Assembly (NCBI RefSeq): GCF_023101765.2
Contig: NC_064233.1
Location: 7,215,501-7,279,500 of the forward strand
Origin: Spodoptera frugiperda
Lineage: Eukaryota > Arthropoda > Insecta > Lepidoptera > Noctuidae
Direction of reading: 5' to 3'
DNA length: 64,000 bases
Shown: piece after piece, positions 1 to 9,383 of the stretch
Numbering within the stretch: the first letter of the stretch is position 1
How the letters are laid out: each line of letters opens with the position of its first letter
Program-made: the position numbers and the translations under genes
Notes under the pieces: model-generated
Told to the model about the DNA's origin: nothing
Databases searched by the model: none
Seen by the model: the letters and a program-made list of their open reading frames with translations, nothing else

Positions 1-161
1 AATATCCGAACTAAAACTTTTACTGCGACATTATGACTACTGCCATCTGTTTACTGACAGTGAAAACAAACAAACATAGTTCCATTTTAAGAAAATAGAT
101 GGCGTTTTTTGTTTAATATTATGTCTGTTTCGGTTTTATCTAATTTCTATAATGTTTTCAG

Positions 162-276
162 TTTCCTAGATAGAATAGATCTCATTGAAAAACCTGATTA
201 TATACCGTCAGACGCGGACATATTGAGGTGCCGACAGAAAACTACTGGCATACAGAAGATTGAATTCAAAGTTAAG
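162..276 (+). CDS. Galphaf: G-alpha exon: switch I
   Basis: Follows acceptor TTTTCAG and ends at AAG before GTAAAT. It encodes FLDRIDLIEK through the RCRQKTTGI segment with the catalytic arginine of switch I. It begins in phase 2, so an upstream exon supplies two bases of the first codon. Confidence 0.85.
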
Positions 277-3200
277 GTAAATAATAATAATCTTTTTTAT
301 GGAATAAGTCGGTAAACGAGCAGACGGATCACCTGATGGTAAGCAATCGCCGCCGCCCATGGACACTTGAAACACCAGAGGCGTTACAAGTGCGTTGCCG
401 GTCTTTGAGGGTTAAGAATTTAAAGGATGTTAGGGAATCGGGGATTGGGAAGATTGTTAATGGGGATACGGTAAATGGGCCTCCGGTTACCTCACTCATA
501 CAACGAAAGAGTTGTTTCATGTCGAGCATTCATGAAAAGACTGGCTGTTGATGATGCAAAAGAGATGTGTATCACTCCGGTCGCAGTCGGCGTTCCATTG
601 TCCGTGCCGATCCCCATGGCGAAAAAGGCCATGACATGTATGTATGTAAAGTAACAAGAAAGATAATTAGTGCCGAATTAATCAGAAACCATAAGTTCTT
701 CAAATATCGTCAATCTGTCTTGAGCAAGCGCTTATTCTTTCTCCATGGGAGAAGAGGCTAGTGGGAGAATTACGTACCACATAGTATTAAATCATTGTTA
801 AAATATTGCAGGTACCAAAATCAATGCATGGTGGCGTGCAAGAGTTTTGGATGTTCGACGTCGGCGGCCAGAGGGGGGAGAGGAAGAAATGGATACAGGT
901 ACGGTACTAATCTACTACATTTTATTATACACCTTATTATAATCTATAATATAAAAATAAGTCGGGTTTTCCTTCCTGACGCTATAACTTCAGAACGCAC
1001 GAACCGTATTCCACAGTTTTGCGTTCATTGGAAAGGTCCCTGGCTCCGTGAGGTTTATAGCAAAAAAAAATCAAGAGAAAAGCAGGAAAATAGGGAGAAT
1101 CATTAGTGGCGAAACGGAGTTCGCCGGGATTACTACAAACAGACAGGGGCCTTAGTCTGTTATTACAATTGCTGAGCTATGTAGGTTGTATAGCTCCATC
1201 CCTCTTGCACTGCTCAATGATTGACCATTCTGACACAATTGTAATAGCAGACTAAGGCCCCAGGTCAAGCTAAATAAATATTTAACTAAAACTGAAATGA
1301 CCGCACGGTTGGTACTGTGACTGGGCAACTGACTACCGTGCAACGTGTAGGTATAGCGTTCGATTCCCGCACGGGGCAACTCTTTGGTCCATAAATTGTT
1401 GTTCCGGGTCTGTGTGTCATGTGTATGTGAAATTTTATGTTTTTAAACGCACCCATGACCCACGACATAGGAGGAAATCCTAGGGTGGGGCAAGGGCAAC
1501 GTTCAAGACAAACGAGGAAATCAAAGGTTGGAGCAACGTTTTCTTTAAAAAAGAAAAGAATGCCTCAACATAATGCCTTTTACTCTCCACAAACCATCTG
1601 ATTATGGCTAGAACAGCCGATGTTAGATAAAAAGAGGAGCAAAAATTGCCTTTTGTAATAAAACCGTCTGTTTCCCCAGGTATTCGAAGGCATCAACGCG
1701 ATCTGGTTCCTGGTGGCATGCAGCGACTTCGACCAGACACTGCGCGAGGATGCCACGCAGAACCGGCTGAAGGAGGCTCTGGCACTCTTTGAAGATGTCT
1801 GGCAAAGCAGGTAAGTCAATACCTCTCTATAATATAAAAATAAGTCGGGTTGTCCTTCCTGACTCTATAACTCCAGAACGCACGAACCGATTTCCACCGT
1901 TTTGCATTTGTTGGAAAGGCCTCGGGCTCCGTGAGGCTTATAGCAAAGAAAAAATTATCTTTATTTTTAAAACGTTGCCCCACACTAGCATTTTCTCCTG
2001 TGTCATCTGTGCGTTTACAAATATACAATTTCACATACACATGACATCTAGACCCGAAACAATAATTTGTGGATCACACAAACAGTTGCTCCGTGCGGGA
2101 ATCCTGCTGCTTGACCCGGGAATCGAGCCCGAGACCTCTTGTCCGACAGTCGCACTTGCCGCTTGCGATCACTCGACCAACGAGGCAATTTTTTCATTAC
2201 CTAACTTATTACTAGACCACCATTATATTAATTAAATCCCCTATTATTCCAGATTCCTCCTCGAAGCCGGCTTAATCCTGTTCCTGAACAAGCAAGACCT
2301 GCTGGAAAGCAAGGTAGCGCAGGGTCGCAGCATCGCGCCTTACTTCCCCCAGTACAATGACTTCGAGGCTGCCGGCGACGAGTACACCAGGACTAAGCTG
2401 TTCATCAGGAGTCTTTTTGTGGTACGTATTATTATTTATGACTAAATGAATGATTGGCATGCGTGCCATTCATGGCCTGGAAATCTAGTGTCCGAAATTT
2501 ATTAAAGTGAATAGGTTGCTTATGGGCAGACGTGCTCCATCGTAGGCCGCATCATTACTTACCATCAGGCGAGATAGCGGCCAAACGTCGACCCATTTAA
2601 CAACGAAAAAAATTAGACCGTAAAAGTAGAAATTTTAATTTTCATACCCCGTCATCACCCCTATTAGTTTCCAGAGTCAAAAATAAATTATTACTATTCC
2701 AAAACAATAAAATTCTCATAAATAATCACACATTCATAGATTTGATGATCTACTTAATTTTCGAATTTCTCTAGCTAATTTTCTAGAAATAAGTCTGCTA
2801 TTTGACGTAAAAATCTGATGACGTCATAACGCAGTATTTCATACAAAATTCATAGAAAATATCGTTGTTAACGTTTCGAAAAAAGTATTGAATTTGACTA
2901 GTAAGGAAGCTTGCATTCAAATATGTTTAGTTACTCTCGTCACTACTAGATGGCGTTAGCTGTCACTTTGTATAAAATACATCGTCGAACGCATTCCATC
3001 ACTTATATTTTCTTAGTCTACCTTATATGTTCTTAAATTATTATTATCTGTTCACCGTCTAAATCTATAAAAGCAAAATTGCTGTACCTACTTATTACAA
3101 TAGGGTAGATAACTCATTTTTATTTTAACTTCTGTCTTGTAGATTATTTTAAAACATGAGACATGTATTTTTTTATTTTCTTACGAAAACATATACTTTC

Positions 3201-4227
3201 CAAGAGATATATCTGAAAGAAGTTTTGAAATATCGCGTGTCGTCACTTCTAGGTACGGTTTATACTTAGAAATGACTTATTTGCTTCCGCTCCTAAACTT
3301 TGATATTGTTATCTTATATGACAAAATAAAATAATACGTGTCTAATATTTTTTCATTACCTAACGACAGTCCGACAGTCCGACAGACTGATTAGATTTTT
3401 AATTTTCATACCCCGTCATCATCATCATCCCTATTTATGTATCGTCTTTTACGGGCAAGAAAGATCTCAGATTGTATTCCTTGCAGTATTATTGTATTTC
3501 TTTTTACCGTCACTCATAGGAGTGCGGAGCTGCGAACAACGTAAAGGTTACCGGGGCTCCGGCTCAAAGCAGGAGAAGCAACGGGGTGGTTTTTAGTCAG
3601 TAAGAGTCTGACACTCCCTCCCGCCACACCCAAGGCGGGAGAAGTCATTGGATGATTTTCTCCCCTCAAAAAAAACCTCATAGGAGTAGGACGCTTTAAG
3701 TGTGGGAGAGCCATGCTTCGGCACGAATGGGCCGGCTTGACCGTAGTGATACCACGGCCTTACAGAAAACCGTTGTGAAACAACGCTTGCATCGTGTTTC
3801 GTTGGCCCAATTCTTCCTTTCCCAATCTTCCCCATCCCCGATTCCCGAACAATTCCTAACTACCAAAAAGCCAGCACCGCACTTGTAATGCCTCCGGTAT
3901 TTCAAGTGTCCATGGGTGGCGGCGATTGCTTACCACCAGGTGACACATCTGCTCGATTACCGGGCGTGTTTCATAAAAAAAAAAGATCCCCGAGTATCTA
4001 ATTTTAATATCAATTTCAATCTGTTTCAGGACGTAATAACGAAGAAACGCGAACGCCGTGCATTAGACGCGTCGGCCGAGCGCTTCGTCATCGCCGAAGC
4101 CAGGCGCCCGAGAGAGTGCTACTTCCATTTCACGACGGCCACCGACACGGACAACGTCCGCACCGTATTCCGAGACGTACATCAAATTATACTCACGCAT
4201 ATGCTCAGTAATTTAGGGGTTTACTGA
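162..4227 (+). CDS. Galphaf: G-protein alpha subunit, Gs-like, probably G(f); 5' end outside window
   Basis: Heterotrimeric G-protein alpha subunit, a GTPase that relays receptor signals at the inner face of the plasma membrane. Five exons are visible (162-276, 812-898, 1680-1810, 2253-2421, 4030-4227); all joins keep frame and use GT-AG. They encode about 232 C-terminal residues: switch I with DILRCR (the catalytic Arg), the switch II core DVGGQRGER, the guanine-binding motif FLNKQDLL, and a C-terminal HFTTATDT in place of the usual TCAxDT. The P-loop and helical-domain exons must lie before base 1. Family knowledge: Gs proteins end in QYELL, whereas this one ends in LSNLGVY, so receptor coupling should differ. 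The similarity is to Gs but divergent, which fits the insect G(f) subunit. The family is certain; the G(f) subclass is inferred. Confidence 0.85.
306..600 (+). repeat. Repeat family C (ACGAGCAGACGG... type)
   Basis: Intronic copy of a dispersed element starting GGTAAACGAGCAGACGGATC, with core CTGATGGTAAGCAATCGCCG. More than fifteen copies occur in the window on both strands. It has no coding capacity. Confidence 0.85.
812..898 (+). CDS. Galphaf: G-alpha exon: switch II
   Basis: Twenty-nine codons in phase 0, after acceptor ATTGCAG and before donor GTACGG. Contains FWMFDVGGQRGER followed by KKWIQ. The glutamine of GGQ, needed for GTP hydrolysis, is present. Confidence 0.9.
948..1130 (+). mobile_element. 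Helitron-like fragment, family K
   Basis: Carries ATAAGTCGGGTTTTCCTTCC and a CAGAACGCACGAAC core, with a GAAACGGAGTTCGCCGGG end. Related copies lie at 1830-1945, 26790-26945 and 30758-30890. Confidence 0.65.
1300..1491 (+). mobile_element. SINE-1, tRNA-headed
   Basis: The head resembles a tRNA promoter: an A-box-like GACTGGGCAACTG and a B-box-like GTTCGATTCCC. The body, TGTCATGTGTATGTGAA..AACGCACCC..GACATAGGA, is shared by all SINE-1 copies in the window. Confidence 0.8.
1680..1810 (+). CDS. Galphaf: G-alpha exon: alpha-3 region
   Basis: Follows TTCCCCAG and ends at AG before GTAAGT. Encodes VFEGINAIWFLVACSDFDQ and the REDATQNRLKEAL helix found in all G-alpha proteins. Confidence 0.9.
1830..1945 (+). 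mobile_element. Helitron-like fragment, family K
   Basis: Second copy in the same gene, with ATAAGTCGGGTTGTCCTTCC and a CGAACCGATTTCCACCGTTT core. It abuts a reverse SINE-1. Confidence 0.65.
1973..2187 (-). mobile_element. SINE-1 body fused to a SINE-2 head
   Basis: Reverse SINE-1 (CCCACACTAGCATTTTCTCC to GTTGCTCCGTGCGGGAATCC) joined directly to a second reverse tRNA-like head (GGGAATCGAGCCCGAGACC to CACTCGACCAACGAGGCAA). It appears composite, with one SINE inserted at the head of another. Confidence 0.7.
2253..2421 (+). CDS. Galphaf: G-alpha exon: NKQD guanine-binding motif
   Basis: Completes an AGA codon across the junction, then encodes FLLEAGLILFLNKQDLLESK and a YFPQYNDF segment as in Gs. 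Ends at GTG before GTACGT. Confidence 0.9.
2503..2600 (+). mobile_element. LINE 3' tail
   Basis: Contains GTGCTCCATCGTAGGCCGCA and CAGGCGAGATAGCGGCCAAA, the 3' end of a non-LTR retrotransposon that recurs at 14566, 28470 and 47548. Confidence 0.7.
3103..3433 (-). mobile_element. Repeat family M
   Basis: AT-rich element beginning GGGTAGATAACTCATTTTTA and ending near CATACCCCGTCATCATC. Other copies lie at 18985-19232, 52570-52915 and 62040-62395. Confidence 0.65.
3520..3675 (+). repeat. Repeat family D
   Basis: Contains GTCAGTAAGAGTCTGACACT and GGCGGGAGAAGTCATTGGAT. It is followed immediately by a reverse family C copy, so two families are stacked in the last G-alpha intron. Confidence 0.85.
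3680..3985 (-). repeat. Repeat family C, reverse
   Basis: Near full-length reverse copy, running from GTGTGGGAGAGCCATGCTTC to GACACATCTGCTCGATTACC. The end is about 45 bp from the last G-alpha exon. Confidence 0.85.
4030..4227 (+). CDS. Galphaf: G-alpha terminal exon
   Basis: Follows CTGTTTCAG. Encodes an Arg-rich stretch, CYFHFTTATDTDNVRTVF and the C-terminal helix ending LSNLGVY before TGA. The guanine-contacting TCA motif reads TTA here. Confidence 0.9.
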   Translation, partial: DVITKKRERRALDASAERFVIAEARRPRECYFHFTTATDTDNVRTVFRDVHQIILTHMLSNLGVY

Positions 4228-4243
4228 TACATGATAAATCTAT

Positions 4244-4443
4244 ACTAATATTATAAAGCTGAAGAGTTTGTTTGTTTGTTTGTTTGTTTGAACGCGCTAA
4301 TCTCCGGAACTACTGGTCCGATTTGAATAATTCTTTTTGTGTTGAATAGTGTATTTATCGAGGAAGGCTATAAGCTATAAAACATCACGCTATGACCAAT
4401 AGGAGCCAAGCAGAGCGGGTGAAACCGCGCGGAAGTAGCTAGT
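4244..4443 (+). mobile_element. Helitron-like element, family I
   Basis: Starts TATACTAATATTATAAAGCT with a (GTTT)n run and ends GCGCGGAAGTAGCTAGTA. The CTAG 3' end before T fits the Helitron pattern. Copies also lie at 45060, 49326 and 61675. Confidence 0.75.
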
Positions 4444-4714
4444 AGGTTATAAAATAACACTTTTACACATCAATATTTCAAATAGCTAGATGAGGCCGGC
4501 ATTTCCTATCCGACTACTCTGAGAATAAATGCCGAAACAAACTCAGAGATCTCTTTTAAAGTCCAGACAATGAAATAGAGGATAATGTGTAATAGGTAAG
4601 TAGGTACCTTAATGGCTGCCTTGGTCTTAAAAACCCAGTTTTAAGTTAATAGATAGTCGTTGTAGGTTGTTTCAAATGCCGTGTAGTCTCGAGAGATATA
4701 AAGCTAGCCCTGGT

Positions 4715-4872
4715 TCGGCCGGAGCTGCGGACTACCTAGCGGGTTTACCGGGGCTCCGGCTCGAAAAGCAGGAGTAGGAACGGGGTGATTTTTAGTCAGT
4801 AAGAGTCTGACACTCCCTCTTGCCTCGCCCAGGGCGGGAGAAGTCATTGGATGATTTTCCCCCCTTAAAAAA
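4715..4872 (+). repeat. Repeat family D
   Basis: Copy with the upstream part GGAGCTGCGGACTACCTAGC and the core GTCAGTAAGAGTCTGACACT, ending in a C-run followed by TTAAAAAA. Confidence 0.85.
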
Positions 4873-4920
4873 GGGTTTACTGATATATAGTAATGGCTGC
4901 CTTGGTCTTTAAAAAAAATC

Positions 4921-5207
4921 ATGCAACGTCACGCCTTTTTCCCCGAAGGGGTAGGCAGAGGTGCACATTACGACACGTAATGCCGTTATACAATGTACAC
5001 CCACTTTCCACCATTTGTGTTATAAGTTCCATGTAATAGGGGGTGAGCCTATTGCCATATACTGGGCACAATTCCAGACTCCGTGCTACTACTGAGATTT
5101 TTTTCGAAAAACCGAAAAAAAAGCCCAGTAGTACTTTGCTCGACGGGAATCGAACCCGAGACCCCTTGTCCGGCAATCGCACTTGCAACCACTCGACCAA
5201 CGAGGCA
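4921..5207 (-). mobile_element. SINE-2, near full length
   Basis: Read on the minus strand, it has a tRNA-like head with GGTCGAGTGGTTGCAAGTG and B box GGTTCGATTCCCGTCG, a body with AGTAGTAGCACGGAGTCTGG, and a tail with CACCTCTGCCTACCCCTTCG. At about 287 bp it is the most complete copy with 46235-46515. Confidence 0.8.
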
Positions 5208-5264
5208 GTCTTAAAAAAACTAGTTTTAATAATCAATTTGATGGGGAATTGCACAACTTGATAT

Positions 5265-5485
5265 CCCCTAGTCCTTTCCATCATCGAACCACAAGGCAAT
5301 CGGCGAGGCGTCACCGCTTCATGGTGGATATCCCACCCACTCGCACGAAGCGCTTCGCTTCAAGCTTCCTTGTGCGAACTGCTAGGGAGTGGAATTCTTT
5401 GCCGGAGTCTGTGTTTCCTGATGGCTATAACCTGGGTGTCTTCGAAGCCCAGCGAGATAGCGGCCAAACGTCGACCCATCAACTG
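5265..5485 (+). pseudogene. LINE ORF2 C-terminal fragment
   Basis: Translates to TRRHRFMVDIPPTRTKRFAS and VRTAREWNSLPESVFPDGYN, the C-terminal tail typical of insect non-LTR reverse transcriptases. The reading then jumps from GVFEA into the 3' tail GCGAGATAGCGGCCAAACG, so an internal stretch is deleted. Dead fragment. Confidence 0.75.
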
Positions 5486-5984
5486 TAAAAACATATTTTT
5501 TTACTAGCTTCTCCCAGCGACTTCGCTTTCATTCCCGTGGGATATAAAACATCCTATGTCTTATTCCAGACCATAATCTACCCCTGTTCCAAATTTCATC
5601 CCGATTCTTTCAGCCGTTTTGACGTGATTGAGTAACAAACATAGGTACATGTTGTTTTGTTTTAATGAAAGTGGGTATTTTGTAATTAAGATTAAATGTA
5701 GCATTATGTAGATATTAGGTCTTATGTTTTTTCTATGTATATAGTGATTTATTGTAAATATAAGAATTATGGTGATGATATATTATATTATTAGAATTAT
5801 CTTTGTAATATTAAATGTGAAATAGATTAAGATTGTAATCTACTTTAGTTATAGGTATAATGAATTCAATAAATTATATTTTACTAATAAATGTACTGAC
5901 TTTTTATTTAAAACTTAATTTAAATAACCTTATCGTATTTTTAAAAGTAAAAATAAATGGTCAGATACATCCTTGAACTTTTTT

Positions 5985-6232
5985 CTACGGTAGACGAGCA
6001 GACGGACACCTGATGGTAAACAATCGCCACCGCACATAGACACTCGAAACACCTTAGGCGCTACGAGTGTCTTACCGGTGTTTTGTAGGTTAGTAATTTG
6101 AGGTTTGTTAGGGAATCAGGGATTGCGAAGGCAGGTAATTTGGCCTCCGGTAACCGCACTCACACAACAAAACAACGCAAGCGTTATATCACGTCGCTTT
6201 TCGGTGAGGCCGTGGTATTACACCAGTCAAGC
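5985..6232 (+). repeat. Repeat family C
   Basis: Degenerate copy: GTAGACGAGCAGACGGACAC through GGCCTCCGGTAACCGCACTC to the ACGTCGCTTTTCGGTGAGG end. Confidence 0.8.
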
Positions 6233-6470
6233 TGATTTTGAAATAAATTTAACATAAAAAGCATTAGCTATTCGGGAATCAACACTTACAAAACACAGAA
6301 AAAATCTACCCACACTCAAATAAATAAAAATAAAACAACCAAACCAAAAAAAAATCAAAACTACCATTTATTCAATAAATCAAACAACATTTTTATTAAT
6401 TAATAAATTACTTTTCACAACTGTCGACAATCTACCATAATTGTTCCGTCAAATTTTATGTACCGTATAT

Positions 6471-6872
6471 TCAAGTTTTGGCCGCGGCGTCCCGTTCGTG
6501 GCTTTTATGGTACATGCTGATGGCTTTCATGGCTTCTATATTGGCATGAGTGGCAAGTTCTCCAGGTATTATCAGTTTTACAGCAGCCTGGATCTCTCTA
6601 CTACTCATAGTAGTCTTTTTACTATGAGCCACCAACCGCCCAGCTTCCTCGGCGATCTTTTCCAACATATCGTTTACGAAGTTATTCATAATCAACATGG
6701 ATTTCCTCGAAATACCCAAGTTCTCCTTCGCTACGGTTCTCAGTAATTTGTATAAGTATATTGAGAAACTTTGGTAGTTCTTTTTCTTCATTTTCTTCGA
6801 TTTGTTTATCGGTTTCTCGATTAATTTCTCCATTGATTTTGCCGCTTTTTTCGGTGCTTTAACGGGCGCCAT
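6471..6872 (-). CDS. H2B: Divergent histone H2B variant
   Basis: Single-exon gene of 133 residues. It has a basic tail rich in K, P and A, then the H2B histone fold: YLYKLLRTVAKENLGISRKS, FVNDMLEKIAEEAGRLVAHS, the TTMSSREIQAAVKLIIPGEL segment, and an alpha-C helix (HANIEAMKAISMYHKS) running into an extra HERDAAAKT end. In the alpha-C helix the lysine that is ubiquitinated in ordinary H2B (AVTKY) aligns with Met (AISMY). No histone stem-loop is seen after the stop; reverse AATAAA signals lie near 6365-6395. CCAAT motifs lie upstream at 6984-7009. The H2B class is certain; a variant role, perhaps germline, is inferred. Confidence 0.93.
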   Translation of the reverse strand: MAPVKAPKKAAKSMEKLIEKPINKSKKMKKKNYQSFSIYLYKLLRTVAKENLGISRKSMLIMNNFVNDMLEKIAEEAGRLVAHSKKTTMSSREIQAAVKLIIPGELATHANIEAMKAISMYHKSHERDAAAKT

Positions 6873-6983
6873 GTTTGTTATATTTGCACGTAAACGTCAA
6901 ATTTTTTTTCGTAATGTCATTTTTGCCGCCGTTTTGTGTTGGTTTATAGTTTTTTATGTAGGCACAAGTAGTGGGGTGCGGTG

Positions 6984-7009
6984 ATTGGTTAATTGCGGTT
7001 TCAGCCAAT
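6984..7009 (-). promoter_or_regulatory. Paired CCAAT boxes upstream of H2B
   Basis: ATTGG at 6984-6988 and CCAAT at 7005-7009 lie in opposite orientations about 110-140 bp from the H2B start. Such boxes are common in histone promoters, and similar ones are seen before H3 and H2A. Confidence 0.45.
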
Positions 7010-7193
7010 CATGGCTCGATCTCAATTATGATCGTTAATAGATAGGTATACCTATTGTGGTTAAGCTGGGTATGTATTATATGCCAATAGGTAATATAAA
7101 GAACACATAATGGAGTGATAGATTTGGTATCATATCTAGTTAAATAATAATAGAATCTAATCCAAAAATATACTAACATAGATGACTAATGAC

Positions 7194-7324
7194 CGAATAC
7201 TCAAACGCTACTCAATTTTAAGACGCTCTCAAATGTAGTTCTATCACTATCAATTCTTTATAAAATGACAGAGATAGCACGATATTTAAGTACAACTTAA
7301 AATTGAGTAGCGTTTGAGTATTCG
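7194..7324. repeat. Perfect 29-bp inverted repeat between H2B and H4
   Basis: Arms 7194-7222 and 7296-7324 are exact reverse complements (CGAATACTCAAACGCTACTC...), separated by a 73-bp AT-rich loop. It is probably a small MITE. It lies about 80 bp before the H4 TATA box. Confidence 0.85.
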
Positions 7325-7403
7325 GGCGTAAGGTGTAAGAAAAAACATTTCGTTAAAATTTTAACAGACACCCTCAACATTTTAATTATTCGAAACCGAA
7401 CGA

Positions 7404-7410
7404 TATAAAA
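7404..7410 (+). promoter_or_regulatory. H4 TATA box
   Basis: TATAAAA followed by AGCGCGCACGCG, 84 bp before the H4 start codon. The spacing suits a transcription start near 7435. Confidence 0.75.
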
Positions 7411-7469
7411 AGCGCGCACGCGTACAAAGCGACTCATTTCATAACATAACTTTACCACAGACTGACTAA

Positions 7470-7799
<330 letters not shown>

Positions 7800-7885
7800 A
7801 TTATTAATGAAAAACTTTTGAGGCTATATGAAGAAATAAATGATGCATTTGATCTAGTTACCATACTATTTATTGGTGTTGACAT

Positions 7886-7901
7886 GGCCCTTTTCAGGGC
7901 C
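7886..7901 (+). terminator. Histone 3' stem-loop of H4
   Basis: GGCCCTTTTCAGGGCC: six-base stem with a TTTC loop, the signal bound by SLBP for histone mRNA 3' processing. It lies 87 bp after the stop. Confidence 0.93.
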
Positions 7902-7925
7902 GCATGAAATCTTGTTTCTATTAAC

Positions 7926-7939
7926 AGAAGTCGAAAACG
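7926..7939 (+). promoter_or_regulatory. Candidate histone downstream element (H4)
   Basis: GAAGTCGAAAACG lies about 25 bp after the stem-loop. The H3 gene has the similar GAAGACGTCAAAAACG at the same offset. The shared purine-rich core is a plausible U7 snRNA pairing site. Confidence 0.5.
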
Positions 7940-8079
7940 TTTAACTAAAAATAATATGACAATATTTGAGATTATCATATATTGTCAATATCCTAGTCAA
8001 TGATCTGTATTCTTAGTAGGTACGAGTTTGTTTTACGTGTAGCGAAGAAGAAAACGAGATCGTTTGGTTTATTGGCACC

Positions 8080-8090
8080 GACCAATCAGA
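8080..8090 (+). promoter_or_regulatory. CCAAT box between H4 and H3
   Basis: GACCAATCAGA lies about 740 bp before H3. A similar motif precedes H2A (ATTGGTC near 10321). It is distant from the H3 start, so the role is uncertain. Confidence 0.3.
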
Positions 8091-8711
8091 GCTCCTAAAG
8101 CGCTCTCATTTCGTTTTCGTTCACCGTAAAGCAAACTTGTGCTAAGGATACTGTATTCTTCTATGATCCAGCATTGGTGCAAGCAGACCTATAGCTACCT
8201 AACTATGCTACACTATCTAAATAGGTACCTACTGTGTAGATGTAAGTTCTTTATAATATCTACAGAAAGGATGACTTGGGAAGACAAGGAGTTTATCATT
8301 TTAACCAGAAATTATTACATTCATTCACTGACTACAAATCCTAGGTACGGAGTGTGGTAAGTATCTAAGCAATCACTAAATTTCTAAGAAAGTCTATGAG
8401 TCTGTCTGTATCCTTTGATATCTTTTTGTTCTTATTTGCACACCTTTTCGATAAAGTAAAAGCGTAATATTATATCAATATCATTTTAAAACTGCACACA
8501 TATTGGTGTCTACCTACAAAAATAAAATAAAGTTATAATTTGTAGGTACCAACATAATTATGGAGGTAATTCACTAATCAGAACATTATAATATCAATTT
8601 AAAATTACCAATGGAAGATTCCAGCCCTCATTATAACACAAACAGCGGGTAATTTTACCTCATCAATTTATAAAATCACCCGTAACTATAAAAATATCAC
8701 AATCAAAATCT

Positions 8712-8718
8712 TATAAAA
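8712..8718 (+). promoter_or_regulatory. H3 TATA box
   Basis: TATAAAA followed by GACAGGC, 109 bp upstream of the H3 start. Confidence 0.7.
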
Positions 8719-8826
8719 GACAGGCACAACGCTCAATTGGCTTAGTCGGTCAATGGGTGGAAAAAGAACACATTCTAGTCTATAATAAAAAAAAGAAAAC
8801 GTCACATTAACTGTCATCTGTCAAAA

Positions 8827-9237
8827 ATGGCGCGAACAAAGCAAACTGCAAGAAAATCGACCGGCGGCAAAGCGCCAAGAAAACAGCTAGCAACAAAAGC
8901 GGCTAGAAAAAGCGCTCCAGCGACGGGAGGAGTGAAAAAACCTCACAGATACAGGCCTGGGACTGTCGCTTTACGAGAAATCCGAAGATATCAGAAGAGC
9001 ACCGAACTTTTAATACGAAAACTGCCGTTCCAAAGGTTGGTGAGAGAAATTGCTCAAGATTTCAAGACGGATCTGCGGTTTCAAAGCTCAGCTGTCATGG
9101 CGCTGCAAGAAGCGAGCGAAGCGTACCTCGTCGGATTATTTGAAGATACCAATTTGTGCGCTATTCATGCTAAACGAGTCACAATAATGCCCAAGGATAT
9201 TCAACTAGCCCGCAGAGTGCGCGGGGAACGAGCGTAA
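8827..9237 (+). CDS. H3: Histone H3 (replication type)
   Basis: Single-exon gene of 136 codons. The tail ARTKQTARKSTGGKAPRK is intact, with all the modifiable lysines. The SAVMALQEASEAY segment marks the replication-dependent H3 type rather than H3.3. One change from the canonical insect protein is visible: the C-terminus reads ARRVRGERA where ARRIRGERA is usual. A TATA box lies upstream, and a weakened stem-loop and a downstream element follow the stop. It is likely a working S-phase gene, paired in function with the H4 gene upstream. Confidence 0.98.
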   Translation: MARTKQTARKSTGGKAPRKQLATKAARKSAPATGGVKKPHRYRPGTVALREIRRYQKSTELLIRKLPFQRLVREIAQDFKTDLRFQSSAVMALQEASEAYLVGLFEDTNLCAIHAKRVTIMPKDIQLARRVRGERA

Positions 9238-9326
9238 TGAAGTAAATCTATGAAAAATATGATTATATTTTTGACATTTGACATCCCAATTTTGGGCCAT
9301 TTAAATTATCTATGACTATGACAAAA

Positions 9327-9342
9327 AGCCCTTTTTAGGGCT
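9327..9342 (+). terminator. Histone 3' stem-loop of H3, slightly degenerate
   Basis: AGCCCTTTTTAGGGCT: six-base stem with a TTTT loop. The outer pair is A-T instead of the usual G-C. Confidence 0.8.
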
Positions 9343-9366
9343 ACAGACTATCTGTGTTTCTGTGGT

Positions 9367-9383
9367 TGAAGACGTCAAAAACG
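9367..9383 (+). promoter_or_regulatory. Candidate histone downstream element (H3)
   Basis: GAAGACGTCAAAAACG lies about 27 bp after the stem-loop and resembles the element after H4. Confidence 0.5.

Larger units (their letters stand above)
4228..6440. other. G-alpha 3' flank and intergenic repeats
   Basis: No further gene is seen. The stretch holds a Helitron-like copy (4244-4443), repeat family D (4715-4872), a tRNA-headed SINE (4921-5207), a LINE C-terminal fragment (5265-5485) and repeat family C (5985-6232). Candidate AATAAA signals for the G-alpha message lie near 5868-5890. Confidence 0.6.

Noticed and set aside
6441..6746. Plus-strand open frame over H2B
   Set aside because: Shadow of the minus-strand H2B gene.
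8139..8360. 73-residue open frame between H4 and H3
   Set aside because: AT-rich, no family similarity recognised, and no histone or promoter features.
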